Below are positions 1 to 11,146 of a stretch of DNA of 64,000 bases, piece by piece. The notes under the pieces were generated by a model. The model did no database searches. It saw nothing but the letters and a program-made list of their open reading frames with translations, and was not told the origin of the DNA. The DNA is from Arthrinium phaeospermum (Eukaryota > Ascomycota > Sordariomycetes > Amphisphaeriales > Apiosporaceae): assembly GCA_006503535.1 (NCBI GenBank), contig QYRS01000003.1:3100001-3164000 (forward strand). The letters run 5' to 3'. The stretch's first letter is position 1. Each line of letters begins with the position of its first letter. Position numbers and translations under genes: made by a program.

Positions 1-3000
1 CGCGTATCGCAACCAAATTGCATTTGAGAACTTCCAATACAACAATGTCTGCTATTGTGTTGTGATGTACGTTAATTACCGGCCACTGTCACTCAGAGTT
101 TCATCAAAACACTACGTCAGTGACAATGGTTTCTGGGCACGTAACCTTGTCCGGGATCGATCGGTAAGCATCGCTGGTTGTCCATCTTCACGCTGGCACG
201 GCAGCTGGCCGCCCGGCTCCAAAAATCAATACGTGCGAATCTTTTGATCATGCCGTGGGGGGAATGAATCAGTCAGCAGTTGGGTTGGCCGTCTCCCGTC
301 TCGTCGGCCGTGGTGCGTGGTGTATGGACACCCGCATGCATGCATGATCAGCAAAGAAAAATACTAGTATACCTTTCCCATGTGCTGCAGCGCCAAGGTT
401 GGCTTCAAACTGGGGATCGTCTGCGAATTGGTGATAGTCGGGACGAGCCAATCGTCTTGTGGCCTCCGGGGCCTTGGATATCCAGTCGAGCATCAGTCAG
501 TCCCAACTGCCGCCCGTCAGTCCGAAAAAGCCTCTTCCGTCCCAAGTCATGCACTCCAGTCTCCATCCAGGGCGCCACGGCCTACTGGACTTCCGTTCAC
601 CCTACTTACCTACGTACGGTGTCTGCGTTCGTATTTGCTCTCATGTTTGCAACCGACGGATCTTGCCACCAAGAGGCGCAGCCCTCTTTGTCTTCCGTAT
701 CTCACATAGTTTAAGCAGGTAATAAGGTAGATGGGAATGCACGTCTGATGTGAAATCGCCGTCAACCGCCATCCATGGATCCACTGGTTATGCACATGTA
801 GCTTATCAACTGGAGTGTGGTAGTATACAATTCCAATTAGAGTCAGTTGCTCGCAGTATTAAGATTGGTTCAATGTTGGCGCAGCATACTGCTCAAACCT
901 TTCGTGAGTCCAGTTAAGCTTAGCAAGCAACCCCATCCCAGGCGTCGTCCGTTTCGAAGCCGGATGGCCCAACTACCACTAAAACGATTGGAGAAACATT
1001 GAAACAATTGCCAGGGGGTGATCGGTACTGTTTGGACCCTCCGACCTCCCGGCGTCATGAGATGATAGGCGACTGGCGAATTTGCGGTCGGGTGAGGCCT
1101 CTGTATTTTTTCTTGCCTTGCACTGCCTCAATCAACTCACCAAAACGGTGACCAACCTCTAGTCTTGGCTGCTTGGCGCAATGGCCCATGGAGCTGTCGG
1201 ATATCCACCGAGCCGCCTTTCTTGCCTCTCCGTCGCACACCAGGCGCGCCATAAGGAAAACTCGTTACGCGTCTTGGAGAACAGCTGGCGGCCTGTTTGC
1301 GCAATCTAGACCCGATAACTGTCCCCATTATCTCATCAATGCTAGCACGCAAGGCAGTGTTCGTTAGCCAGTTACATAACGGCCTCGGCCACTGCTGGCC
1401 AGGTGAACAATTTGCAATACGAAAGAAAGGAAGAATTGGCCTCCTTCCTTTTCCACACAGCCCTCAACAATAACAAAACAGTTCGAGTTGAGTTGAGTGG
1501 TGCCACGCTTGGCAACGACATGCCGGTTCATCCTGCTCCTCATCCCTCTACTGATCCCTCCTCTCTTCCAGATGCCCAGACAGCCTACAGCATATTCCCA
1601 CATACATGGATGCACTCCACTGCGACAGGCATGGAGTCGTTCCTGGCAAAGCCGCAAACCCACGTAAAGCCATTATCTGACCATTTGCTTGGCCTCCTCA
1701 GTATTGCCTCTTGACCCGGGCAGTGTCAGGCACCTCACATCTTACGAGTAATGTCTTGCTTGCACCGTCCGACTTCAATGTTTCTAGGCGATCATGGTTG
1801 GTCTCTTTTCTTTTCTTCTTCTTCCTTCTCTAACGTCAGGCACTCCATGAATCGACACGTTTTGCTCGGCTAGAGCCCACCGGCGTACCTTGATAAGATG
1901 GTTGACCCCGGGTCGGAATGGGTCCTATCTCCCGAACCCCAGCCGTAAAAGCCGTAGATGATAGGCCCGCAGTCCCTATTAACCTTTGTTGCCTTCCTAT
2001 TCCGGTAATCTATAGTCTGTCTCCCTCCTCTCTGTCTTGCGTCATTCCCTAGTCTCTCGTTCTAGGAGTGCCGTTGACAACCCTGATTCTACACGTACAA
2101 GTAGACCAACTAAAAGTTATACATGCCGACAACGCTTACATAACACTCCAATATCCACATGTAGATAGCCGACCAGGCATAATGAGCGTATATCTGTTGA
2201 CTAATGGAGGAAGGCTGGTATCTTGGCAAGGTTTACTGGTTTGGCGCGGTAGACGGGGGATCGTCACTGCGTCAGGAGCAAAGGACTGAAACCCCAAAGT
2301 AGTTGAGGCATTTCGTGTCGAGGGCTTGGCTTTAGTGAGGTTGATGAGCCACCTTCTCCAAGACTCGTCCAAAACAACACACGAAAATCGTGACCTCCCC
2401 GCATAATAGCTTCACCACTTCTAAAGGTTCAAGATTGCATGACTTGCGCCTATGCATTACCACTAAGCAAGTTCAGACGCCAAGTCATCGTCCAATTCAG
2501 CGTCTCCGCATTTGGCTTTCCTTTCTCTTCTTGCCTCGCCAATGGCCATCCAGCGGCATGGGCAACCTAGGACAGCAATGCAGACGATACTTGGCGCCCG
2601 CATGCATCGCCGGCCGTGCCAAGTGCTCTCTCCGCAATTGGGGCTGTCGACATTGCATCCCGCACCTTCCGGTTGTCGAAGGGGTTCCTATTAAGATTGA
2701 TCCGAAGGGGACGTTGGGGCCTTTTCTTGGATGAACAGCCACGGCAGAAAACGGAGAAGGAGCACGATTAGTGGTTGGTGCCAGCCGTTACGATGGCGGA
2801 GGATTATCCATGACGAACGAGCGAACGCAATCAATATACGCGCTACGCGGCGGCTGTGCCGTAAAACGTACGTCGCCGTGCCAGGCATGGTCAGAACCAC
2901 ATCCACAATGGGGGCGGCGTAAGGACCTTACGCGATGCTGGATGTTGGATGTTATTCTTCTCTGGTCCAAAAAACACTCAACCCATAAGCTGGTCAGCGC

Positions 3001-3806
3001 TATTGACGGAGAAAGAGATTGCTCCTCAGGTGTTCAAGGGTTTGCTGGCCGCTTATTGAGGCGGAGCAAGCAGATGACACAAGGTCAGGAGAAAGAAGCC
3101 TAGATGGCCGTCGTGGTTGAGAAAAAACCACTCAATTCTTCGCTGCCTAGCCATCTTTCTAGCGATTGTGAATGTGCGCGAAAAGAGGTACGAGATGTGG
3201 ACGGGCTCACCGGTGAGCCGATTCCAACCGTGGAGATTTCTAGTCCGGAAAACAACGAAGCCGACGATGGTAGGTGCACCAACAGCTCACGGGACTGACC
3301 AAGGTTGAGCCCCGTACAGAATGTTCGGCTGGTATTCTGCCCGAGGCATTTGATATCGTGACTGCTCTATTTTGCATGTAGTGACATACCGGATGTGATG
3401 AACATCCCCTTAAGGCTGATAGTATGTTCAATAGAAATGTGTCATGGCAATGTTCGCCTGTTCATACCTAGTAATTGAGAGAAACTGTCTTGCAAGAAGA
3501 AAGCAGCAGAGCCAGGAACCGTGAGCTCTTCACAATTTACAAGTCGTGATGTTGTTGATTGTATGAGGTTTGTTGCCCCCTAAATGGTATGTACGTGTTG
3601 TAGCCAAATCAACTGGGACAGAGAAATGCATGGCCACATGGGATATAGTGTACACCGTCAATATGATATAGTTTCTACCAGGGGCTTCGAATTGGCATAT
3701 GCGGCCAAGAGCTGCGTTCATCATTATTTTCTTGTCTAAATGTCTGGATGTTTGTGCCTGGGTTTTGCTGACACTATCTATACATGACACCTACAGCGCC
3801 AATGCC
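1..3806. other. Gene-free stretch, no recognisable coding region
   Basis: Reading frames here are short, overlap each other on both strands and resemble no protein I recognise. They lack the C-ending codon bias of the genes further right. Several pyrimidine-rich tracts occur (for example near 1800-1850 and 2020-2060) but no gene starts after them. The rightmost few hundred bases are probably the 3' flank of the phenylalanyl-tRNA synthetase gene, which ends at 3807. An unannotated lncRNA or small gene cannot be excluded. Confidence 0.5.
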
Positions 3807-5370
3807 TTACCGAATTTCAACGCCAAGCTCGTCGACCAAAGCCTTGGTGACCCGGTCGTGCATGTCGTTCGTCTCGGCATTCGTCAGCGTGCGCTCCAAG
3901 CTGCGGTAGTTGATGCGGTAACACATGCTCTTGCGGCCGCTCTTGGGGTGCGTGAACTGATCGACGAGCTTCACGTCCTCGACGACGTCGCCCGCAATGC
4001 CGCGAACGATCTCCATCACGTCGTTCTCGTGGAAGTCGTGCTTGTTCGCCTGCTTGGCGTTGCCGCCGGCCGACGAGGTGGCCTTGAGCCAGAACGACAC
4101 GTCCTTGGGGCACCCGGGGTACTTGGAGAACGGGACGAAGCGCTTGAGCGTGTCCAGGTTGTCCGACACCCCGGCAAATTGGTTCAGGAAACGCTCGTCC
4201 CGCGACCAGAACAGACGGATGTCGGGAATGTTGAAGAGCAGCATGGCGATGCGCTCCAAGCCGATACCGAAGGCCCAGCCCAGTTGATTAGGCACGCCCG
4301 CGTTGATATACAGGCTCTGCTGTACAACACCGCATCCCAGAACCTCGAGCCAGTCTCCTGCGTAGTAGACCTCGAGCTCCCACGAGGGACTCGTGAAGGG
4401 GAAGTATGCCTCGACCCAGCGCACCTTCAGCGGCTCATCCACGAAGTTCGGGTCGGCCTTCTTAGCGGCGGCCTTGGCGCGGGTGAAGATCTCAACGACC
4501 ATGAGCTCCAGGCTGCGCTTCAGATGGGCACCAATCGCCTCGGCCTCGGCCGCCGAGTGATGGTCCGACTGGAGCGGGTTCCGCTCCGCGTGGAAAGGGG
4601 GATTGGGGTCCTCGACTTTGGTGTCGTGGGTCGGCAGTTTTTCTACATCCGACCAGACGGCGGCCGCGACGTCCCCATTGGGCACGCTGTTCCGGTCCCA
4701 GCTGTGAGCGCCTTCCATCTGGTGGAAGACAGGGTAGTGGCTTCTGTCCACTTCATCGCGGCGGTAGACATCGGCGCTGATGAGGTAGCCTGGGGAGAGG
4801 TTCGCGCGGAACGTATCGGCTTGGTGGGCAGACGTGTGAGTGCGCAGCAGGGTCGACTCGTTGATATAGTAAGTGTCCGTCTTGGCTCGGCCTGGATGGT
4901 CCCTGGGGAAGCCTAACGAGTCAAAGTTCTGTTGTGTTGTGACGACGGGGTCGAAGGTATTGTGGTATTTGTACGTGGGACCCGGGAAGACGGATTCGAT
5001 GATTTGGCGGGTAATATACACAGGGTGGTCCTTTTGGAGATGCAGACGCCTAGGAACATTTGCTATTATGTTGGGTGGTGTGTTAAACCAAGAGTCTGTC
5101 TTGTACTTGCTGCCATTGATCTCGACCTTGGCTTCCGCCTTGGACTCCTGGGGAGTTGCCGGACTCGGGGCTTGTGAGTGCTTGCTTGTCAGAGCTAGAG
5201 AACTATCGACGGTTTCGATTTCAAGAAGCAGCAATTGGACCCAACGCACCAGAAGAATACCAGCTCCGTTGGCCTATTCGCAGAGCCGAAGGCGTCCCAA
5301 GACCGCCTACGCTCCTGAGAGCCCTCCTTCCAATGCAGGTATGAACCGCGGTGAACCTGGTTGTCCACAT
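3807..5370 (-). CDS. MSF1: Mitochondrial phenylalanyl-tRNA synthetase (2 exons)
   Basis: Charges mitochondrial tRNA-Phe with phenylalanine, as a monomeric class II enzyme in the matrix. Exons are 5250-5370 and 3807-5170, giving 494 residues (yeast Msf1 is about 470). Exon 1 starts at the ATG at 5370 and encodes an Arg/Ser-rich presequence ending in an RSWYSS-type cleavage motif. It splices through a GTGCGT donor into the long exon with branch CTGAC and acceptor ACAAG, and this restores the frame. The core shows the motif 2 area (YRRDEVDRSHYPVFHQMEG, about 176-194) and motif 3 (GWAFGIGLERIAML, about 338-351). A C-terminal FDX-ACB-type anticodon-binding domain lies at about 384-494 and ends in DELGVEIR. 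The long exon has no early ATG of its own, so the upstream exon is required. Function is confident; the donor is non-consensus, so the exon junction is less certain. Confidence 0.93.
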
Positions 5371-6241
5371 GTTGGGCTGGAGTTTTTACGACATGCGACG
5401 TTGTCGCAAAGACGGACGCGACCTCGGAGCCAGCCCTCGAAGCTCAAAAACTTTGAGTGGATCTCGCATGTTGGATTCAACGGCAAAGTGAATTGAGTCT
5501 GGTGCATGTGCTAGCCACTTCTGTCAGGTACATACATGCAGGTATCAATTCATCCCGCGTCTTCGGTGTTATCGGTCATAGCACGCGCACATGGAACATA
5601 GAAGCCAATGAGAGCCCCGAGATTTCTATCTCTTGATTCAGTTTTCGATATCAGCCGCAGCGTTCCCAAGCCAGTCTCGCAGTCTCGCAGTCAGTCTGCC
5701 AGTGCGCCAGAAGCCCAAACTGCGTGATGATGTCAGCGGCACTGGAAAGGTGAGGTAGCCATGCTTGTGCTTCAATCAATGCTGGAATTCCAGGCTTTCT
5801 GGGCTCGACATGTACTGAGTGGAGCCAGCTTTGATCGCCCCCTGTCAAGACCGCGTCCCGCCATACCGCATCCTCGGGCGGCCGCTCAAAAAATTACGCC
5901 CGGTTCATCGGAATCATTCATCATCGTGGGTCTTGCTTTCTAATGCCATTACTGTAAATCGTTGCCCTCGGCTGTTCCTAAAGATCCAAAGTCCCTTGTG
6001 CCCGGCTCTCGTAGTGTGAACTTCTTCCTCCCAATTCCCAAATTGTATTCTTCTCCAGACATCTGTGGACTCTTATCTCATTAAGAAACCCTCCGACTTT
6101 TGGCGATCGCTTTGGACCCTCACACAACTCGATTGAGAGACATGTGCCGATCGAGCTACCGGTAGCACGAACGACCGAGCGAGCGGCACACGATCACTTT
6201 AAAGGCTGGTTACCACCAGATATTGTGCGCGAAACGAGTGG
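5371..6241. other. Divergent intergenic/promoter region between MSF1 and DIC1
   Basis: About 0.87 kb separate the divergent starts of the Phe-tRNA synthetase and the mitochondrial carrier. It contains a CAGTCTCGCAGTCAGTC-like direct repeat near 5680 and a pyrimidine-rich tract near 6010-6080 that probably belongs to the carrier's 5' leader. No coding region is seen. Confidence 0.5.
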
Positions 6242-7384
6242 ATGCAGCCGAACATTTGCACGACACAGAAAATGGTCTCGCAAGACGCAGTCGCCGTCCC
6301 CGAGGGCTCGGCACGGGCATTGGCCGCAGATAAACCCAAGAGGCAGAAGAAGCCCCTTCCCCCGCCTGTGTACTACCCCTTCTGGTTCGGCGGCAGTGCC
6401 AGCGCCATGGCGGCCTGCGTCACACATCCTCTGGATCTCGGTAAGTCCTCCTCTCCTGTCCCCCACGGGGGCCGTTGTTGCGATAGGCCAAGGAACGCGC
6501 GCCTGGGCTAATACGAGTCCCTCGGCCTCTCAACAGTCAAGGTTCGCTTACAGCTGCGCTCCGGCGATGCGCCCAAGAACATGACCGGCACCATTGGCTA
6601 CATAATACGCAATGAGCGCATAATCGGCCTCTACAGCGGCCTCTCGGCCTCGCTGCTGCGCCAGATCACCTACTCGACGGTGCGCTTCGGCATCTACGAG
6701 GAGCTCAAGCAGCGGTACGCGCCCAAGGACAAGAAGCCGTCGCTGCCGCTGCTGATCGGCCTGTCGACCTTCTCGGGCTTCCTGGGCGGCATCTCGGGCA
6801 ACGCCGCCGACGTGACCAACGTGCGCATGCAGCAGGACCGGGCCCTGGCCCCCGAGCAGCGCCGCCACTACAAGCACGGCCTCGACGGCATGTTCCGCAT
6901 GCTGCGCGACGAGGGGCCCAAGTCGTGGTTCCGCGGCGTCTGGCCCAACAGCGTGCGCGCCGCCCTCATGAACGCCAGCCAGCTCGCCAGCTACGACACC
7001 TTCAAGGGCCTCCTCATCCAGAACACCCCCATGGGCGACACTACCACCACCCACTTCGCCTCGAGTCTGCTGGCCGGCTTCGTCGCCACCACCGTCTGCT
7101 CCCCCGTCGACGTCATCAAGAGCCGCGTCATGAGCGCCACGGGCAAGCAGGGCGTGGTCAGCCTGCTGTCCGAGATCTACGCCAAGGAGGGCGTGACCTG
7201 GATGTTCAAGGGCTGGGTCCCGAGTTTCCTGCGTTTAGGACCGTAAGTTGCTGACTCCTTTTCTTCGTCCCTTGATTCGTATCACTAATATGTTTTCTAC
7301 AGGCAAACTATCTGTACATTCATGTTCTTAGAAGCACACCGCAAGGTCTACAGGCGCCTTATGGGTATTCCAGACCCTGCATAG
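6242..7384 (+). CDS. DIC1: Mitochondrial dicarboxylate carrier (3 exons)
   Basis: Mitochondrial carrier family protein of the inner membrane, most like the dicarboxylate carrier that exchanges malate or succinate for phosphate. Exons are 6242-6440, 6537-7242 and 7303-7384, giving 328 residues; a second ATG at 6272 would give 318. Introns have GTAAGT donors and CAACAG/CTACAG acceptors, and both junctions read through conserved carrier sequence. Three repeats are visible, with signatures PLDLVK (residues 63-68, split by intron 1), NAADVTNVRMQ in repeat 2 and SPVDVIKSR in repeat 3. Repeat 2 has Ala where the signature usually has Pro. The C-terminus LGPQTICTFMFLEAHRK is typical of DIC-type carriers. 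Family membership is certain; the substrate is inferred from similarity. Confidence 0.92.
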
Positions 7385-7959
7385 TTGTGTGTTATGTTTT
7401 GTTTTCCGCATACACTGTAGTAGACTACGGCAACTTTAGACGGCATTTTATAGAAAAGCGGAGGATATACCAGGAGTCTTTTTTGCCAGCTGATTTACTC
7501 CTCTCCGCAAGGGATGTTGGCGTTGGTTGATGGCCGGTTGTTTTATATTGCATCAAAGGCGCATAATTCAGGGGCCACTTTGAGCCGGTTCATAGTCCGG
7601 TATTTATTTTTATTATATCCCACTTGCTGCTCTAGACCAAGTGTTTCTCTCTGGATCCGACCTGCCACCATGCGTTCCACGGCGCCATGTGCAGGTAGTC
7701 GTCCCAGCAAGCAATTGAATTTGTCTGCATGCAACAGGTAGATTAGGCTTCAGCTTGACAGCTACTTCTGTTGGTTTTGTTGCATGCCCCACGCCCCATA
7801 TCTCAGAGGCTCTCTATTTTTTGTCTTACCTCACGTGTGTGCCCCTGTTCATGTTTTACACAGCAGCGAATCCAGCGGGACTGGCTCATCAATTCGGCTG
7901 CTAAGTCAACTTACTCCTGTCCGATGCATAAAGTGCTTCCTTCGTGTCAACAGTTTTGA
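7385..7959. other. Convergent 3' intergenic region, DIC1/RPB3
   Basis: The carrier and RPB3 converge here, so these 575 bases should hold both 3' UTRs and polyadenylation sites. T-rich patches occur around 7540-7620. No gene or strong structure is seen. Confidence 0.5.
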
Positions 7960-9085
7960 TCACCAACCGTTCTGATCGGCACCGTACGAAGTCTGGCCAC
8001 CATACGTAGTGCCTCCACCCCAGCCTTGGTCAGGTGCGTTACCATACGATGTCTGCCATCCTGCTCCCCCATCCATGTCGGCGTCGGGACTTCGGGGGCC
8101 GTCGTAAATGTCGTTCATCCCGTCGTTGCCTGTCAAGCCGTGGATCAGGGACGCAAGTTTTGTTTGTATCTCTTTGATGCCTGTTTGCACGATTGCATCG
8201 GGATCGATACTGCCCACGCCCTCGACCTCGTAGTAGAATCTTGCCGGCACAGCATCGTAATCGAACGGCTCACCCTCTTGTGCTGGCTCCTCCTCATCGG
8301 CATACTTGCTCTTGGGCCTGTTCGGTTGTCAGCATGGTCTGGGTGGAATAAAAAGATTTCACATTAATAGAGAAATGCATACCATTCCGACGCGATATCC
8401 TTTTCATACCAAAGGTCCAGGTGATGTAGCTTGTTGTGAGGGTCATATTCAAAGCCCACTGCAGAACAAGGCGACCATTTTGCATGCTCCTTCGCGATAC
8501 CCTTCTTTGCGACACATTGAATGTTTAGCTCCTGCCCCTTGCGCAGCTTGCAAATCAGCGGGCCCAGGCCCTCGGGATCTGTAATCACGGGGTTGCCAAC
8601 GTGGACGTTCGGTCGATCTGCGCCAACGAGCAGGTCGCGCGCGTAGACCTTCATAACCTCGTCGGATGTGCAGCTTGCGTGAAGGGTCAGAGTTATGCTG
8701 CATTTGCCGCAGGATTGGTCGCAGTCGCAGTCACGCGAGTACAGCATCTGATCGGCGCCGCGGGAGTCGAGGGGAATAAGACCAAGACGATGCGCGATGA
8801 ACTCGTCAGCGAGGACGGAGGAGTTGGCAGCAAAGTTGACGAGATCGATAGCGACAGTGGCGACCTCGGCTTGAATAATACGTCGCAGCGAGTTGGCGAA
8901 GGAGAGATCAACGTTGTTCAGCTCGAAGTTCACATGGATCGCATCGGCCTATAAACAAGTGAGATGCTAGTCAGCTTCACTGCAATTTTGAAGCGCGATG
9001 CCTCTGCCATGCGACAACATACTTCAGAGATCTTGACGGATGGGCCCAAGGACTCATTGTCCATCATCATTGTGTCGTACTCCAT
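7960..9085 (-). CDS. RPB3: RNA polymerase II subunit RPB3 (3 exons)
   Basis: The alpha-like assembly subunit of RNA polymerase II, which pairs with RPB11 in the nucleus. Exons are 9023-9085, 8383-8948 and 7960-8317, giving 328 residues (yeast Rpb3 is 318). The start MEYDTMMMDNESLGPSVKISE joins ADAIHVNFELNNVDLSFANSLRR, the conserved alpha-type dimerisation motif. A zinc-binding CxCxxxCxxC motif sits at residues 95-104, where yeast Rpb3 has its own. The conserved region continues through KWSPC and ends in a Gly/Trp/Tyr-rich tail typical of filamentous fungi. All three exons stay in frame across GTATGT/GTATGC donors. It is divergent from MGE1, 0.87 kb away. Confidence 0.97.
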
Positions 9086-9953
9086 GGCGGCGGTCGGGAC
9101 TGCGCGACGCGCGTGGCTGTTTCGGTTTAACAGTGGAAGGCGCGGGTGATGAATTAATAAAGTGCTGTATCGGATTTTAGTTGATCTATGGGAGTAACTG
9201 CAGATTCCTGCTTCGGGCGTCGGTGAAAATGTATCAAGGCCTGGCTTGCTCGGAAGCAGCTTTGATTTCGGAAAAGGTCGAGGTCGAGGGCGTTAACAAT
9301 AAAGGCCAAGATGGAATGCAGCGAATTACTAAAATCGACCAGGCCGAACAACCAGACAGCCAGAAGTCTGAATGCACGGTCCTCCGGCGGCTGGCTCTAG
9401 CGTCGTTGAAAGGCTGCCAGTTGATCGCTGTTGCGATTCGCGGCAGTTGGTCCACTTGGACGGGAAGCCCGGTCTCCAACCCCGAAATGGGAATTGAGAC
9501 GCGGTTCCAGCAAGGTGCAGCTAGGGCATAATGTTAAGTTGGACGAGATAAATTGACATCGATATTCTGGGAAGCCGGCCGTGTTTGACGTATCTCGAGA
9601 AGTCGCAAGTTGGTTTGGAGCGGAGAATCTGCGATTTGATACCATGAGGCGGCTCGGGGTTGGCAGTACCTAATAAATTGTGGATTATCGGCCTACCTGC
9701 CAAATCTTTAGGTAAAGGTACCTGGATACTTTGACACAAGCTCTGGTGGGCCATCCCGAATGCCGCCGATGTAGCTGTGGTTGCCAAAAATTTCAGAAGC
9801 CGGACTGATAGCTCGTCATCCAGCTTGAGTACCACCACCCAAGTCACCCACTCCCACCAACAGCCGGCCTCAACCTCCACGCACGCGACAACGTCGTTTC
9901 AAGCCTCAGCACCACCTCAACGCCCGAAACCCCTCCACACCACAGTAATTACC
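9086..9953. other. Divergent intergenic region RPB3/MGE1
   Basis: About 0.87 kb shared promoter region between two outward-reading housekeeping genes. The MGE1 side (about 9800-9950) is rich in CAC/ACC triplets and is probably 5' leader, since one frame stays open from 9777 into the MGE1 start. No other gene is supported. Confidence 0.5.
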
Positions 9954-10745
9954 ATGTTCAAGCAAGCTGTTTCCACATCCACAAGAGCTCTGCGCTCTAG
10001 CTCGAGATTTGCTGCGCAAACACCTATCTTCCGATCCCAGTTTGCCCCCGCGCCGTTAAGGACCGTTGCTCTGGCACCCAGATCAAGATGGTACAGCGAT
10101 AAGGCCGAGTCAGCAGAGAAGAAGGAGGGCGAGACAACTCCCTCTTCCGAGGCTAAAGAAGCCGAAGCACCATCGAGCGCCGAGGCCGAGCTCAAGAAGA
10201 AGTTAGAAGCCAAGGACAAGGAGGCCACCGAGTGGAAGGTAAGAGCAACAGCTCCTCTCCCGTTGACTGCATTCGACCAGGGTGACTGATCTCGAACATA
10301 GGACAAATGCCTGCGCTCCGTCGCCGATTTCCGCAACCTGCAGGACCGGACAACGAGGGACATGAAGTCCGCCCGGGACTTCGCGATTCAAAAGTTCGCA
10401 AAGGACCTCGTCGACAGCGTTGACAACCTGGACCGCGCTCTGACTATGGGCGAGGAGAAGCTCAAGGCCCTGAAGGAGGGCGAGTCTGTGAACGAGGACC
10501 TCAAGAGCTTCTACGAGGGTGTCAAGATGACCGACGGCATCATGATGTCGACTCTGGCCAAGCACGGCCTGGAGCGCTTCGACCCCGAGGGCGACAAGTT
10601 CAACCCCAACGAGCATGAGGCCACCTTCATGACGCCCATGCCCGACAAGGAGGACAACACCGTCTTCCACGTGCAGCAGAAGGGCTTCAAGCTCAACGGC
10701 CGCGTGCTGCGGGCTGCCAAGGTCGGCGTGGTCAAGAACCAATAA
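9954..10745 (+). CDS. MGE1: Mitochondrial GrpE nucleotide-exchange factor (2 exons)
   Basis: GrpE homologue that swaps ADP for ATP on the matrix Hsp70 (Ssc1), so it is needed for protein import and folding. Exons are 9954-10238 and 10302-10745, giving 242 residues. The N-terminus is an Arg/Ser-rich presequence (residues 1-about 45) with a likely cleavage near RSRWYS. A charged coiled-coil segment follows (about 48-95, AELKKKLEAKDKEATEW), then the GrpE core with DFRNLQDRT, FAIQKFAKDLVDSVDNLDRAL and NPNEHEATF, closing with a GRVLRAAKVGV strand. The start was chosen at 9954 because the upstream in-frame part (from 9777) is low-complexity leader, not a targeting sequence. Confidence 0.96.
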
Positions 10746-11146
10746 ATGCGACGAGAAACACGGATATGAAAATCATCATGTGCGAATAGCCCTGTACTAT
10801 TATTATGACGGCCTGTTTGGCGGTTGGCGTTGGGTCACGTCGGTGTACAAAAAAAATCTCCCTCTCATGACGGCCGGTGGCGGGTGCCATCTATCTCATT
10901 GCATTATAGCTTGGAAATAAGCAAGCGACCCAGGTATAGAGTCTCACATAACGGCTTATGTATATACACCACCAGGTCGTGGAACCCTATGAAGACCACG
11001 CGACGATCAAATATAACAACCTAATGTACCTGCATACTACGACTACCAACTGTTTCGCATAGCCTTCGGGCCTGAAGCCTTGCAGTGCTCTCTCTTCGTC
11101 TTGACCCCTATTAATCGGGTTCATACCCGCCTTATTCATATCCGAA
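10746..11146. other. Convergent 3' region, MGE1 / CorA-like gene
   Basis: About 400 bases between convergent gene ends. Expected to contain two 3' UTRs; no further gene seen. Confidence 0.5.

Noticed and set aside
1265..1271. ACGCGT box
   Set aside because: No replication gene nearby; isolated 6-mers are expected by chance.
3699..4916. 405-residue + frame opposite the Phe-tRNA synthetase gene
   Set aside because: It is the antisense shadow of a clearly identified gene; GC-rich codons keep the opposite strand open.
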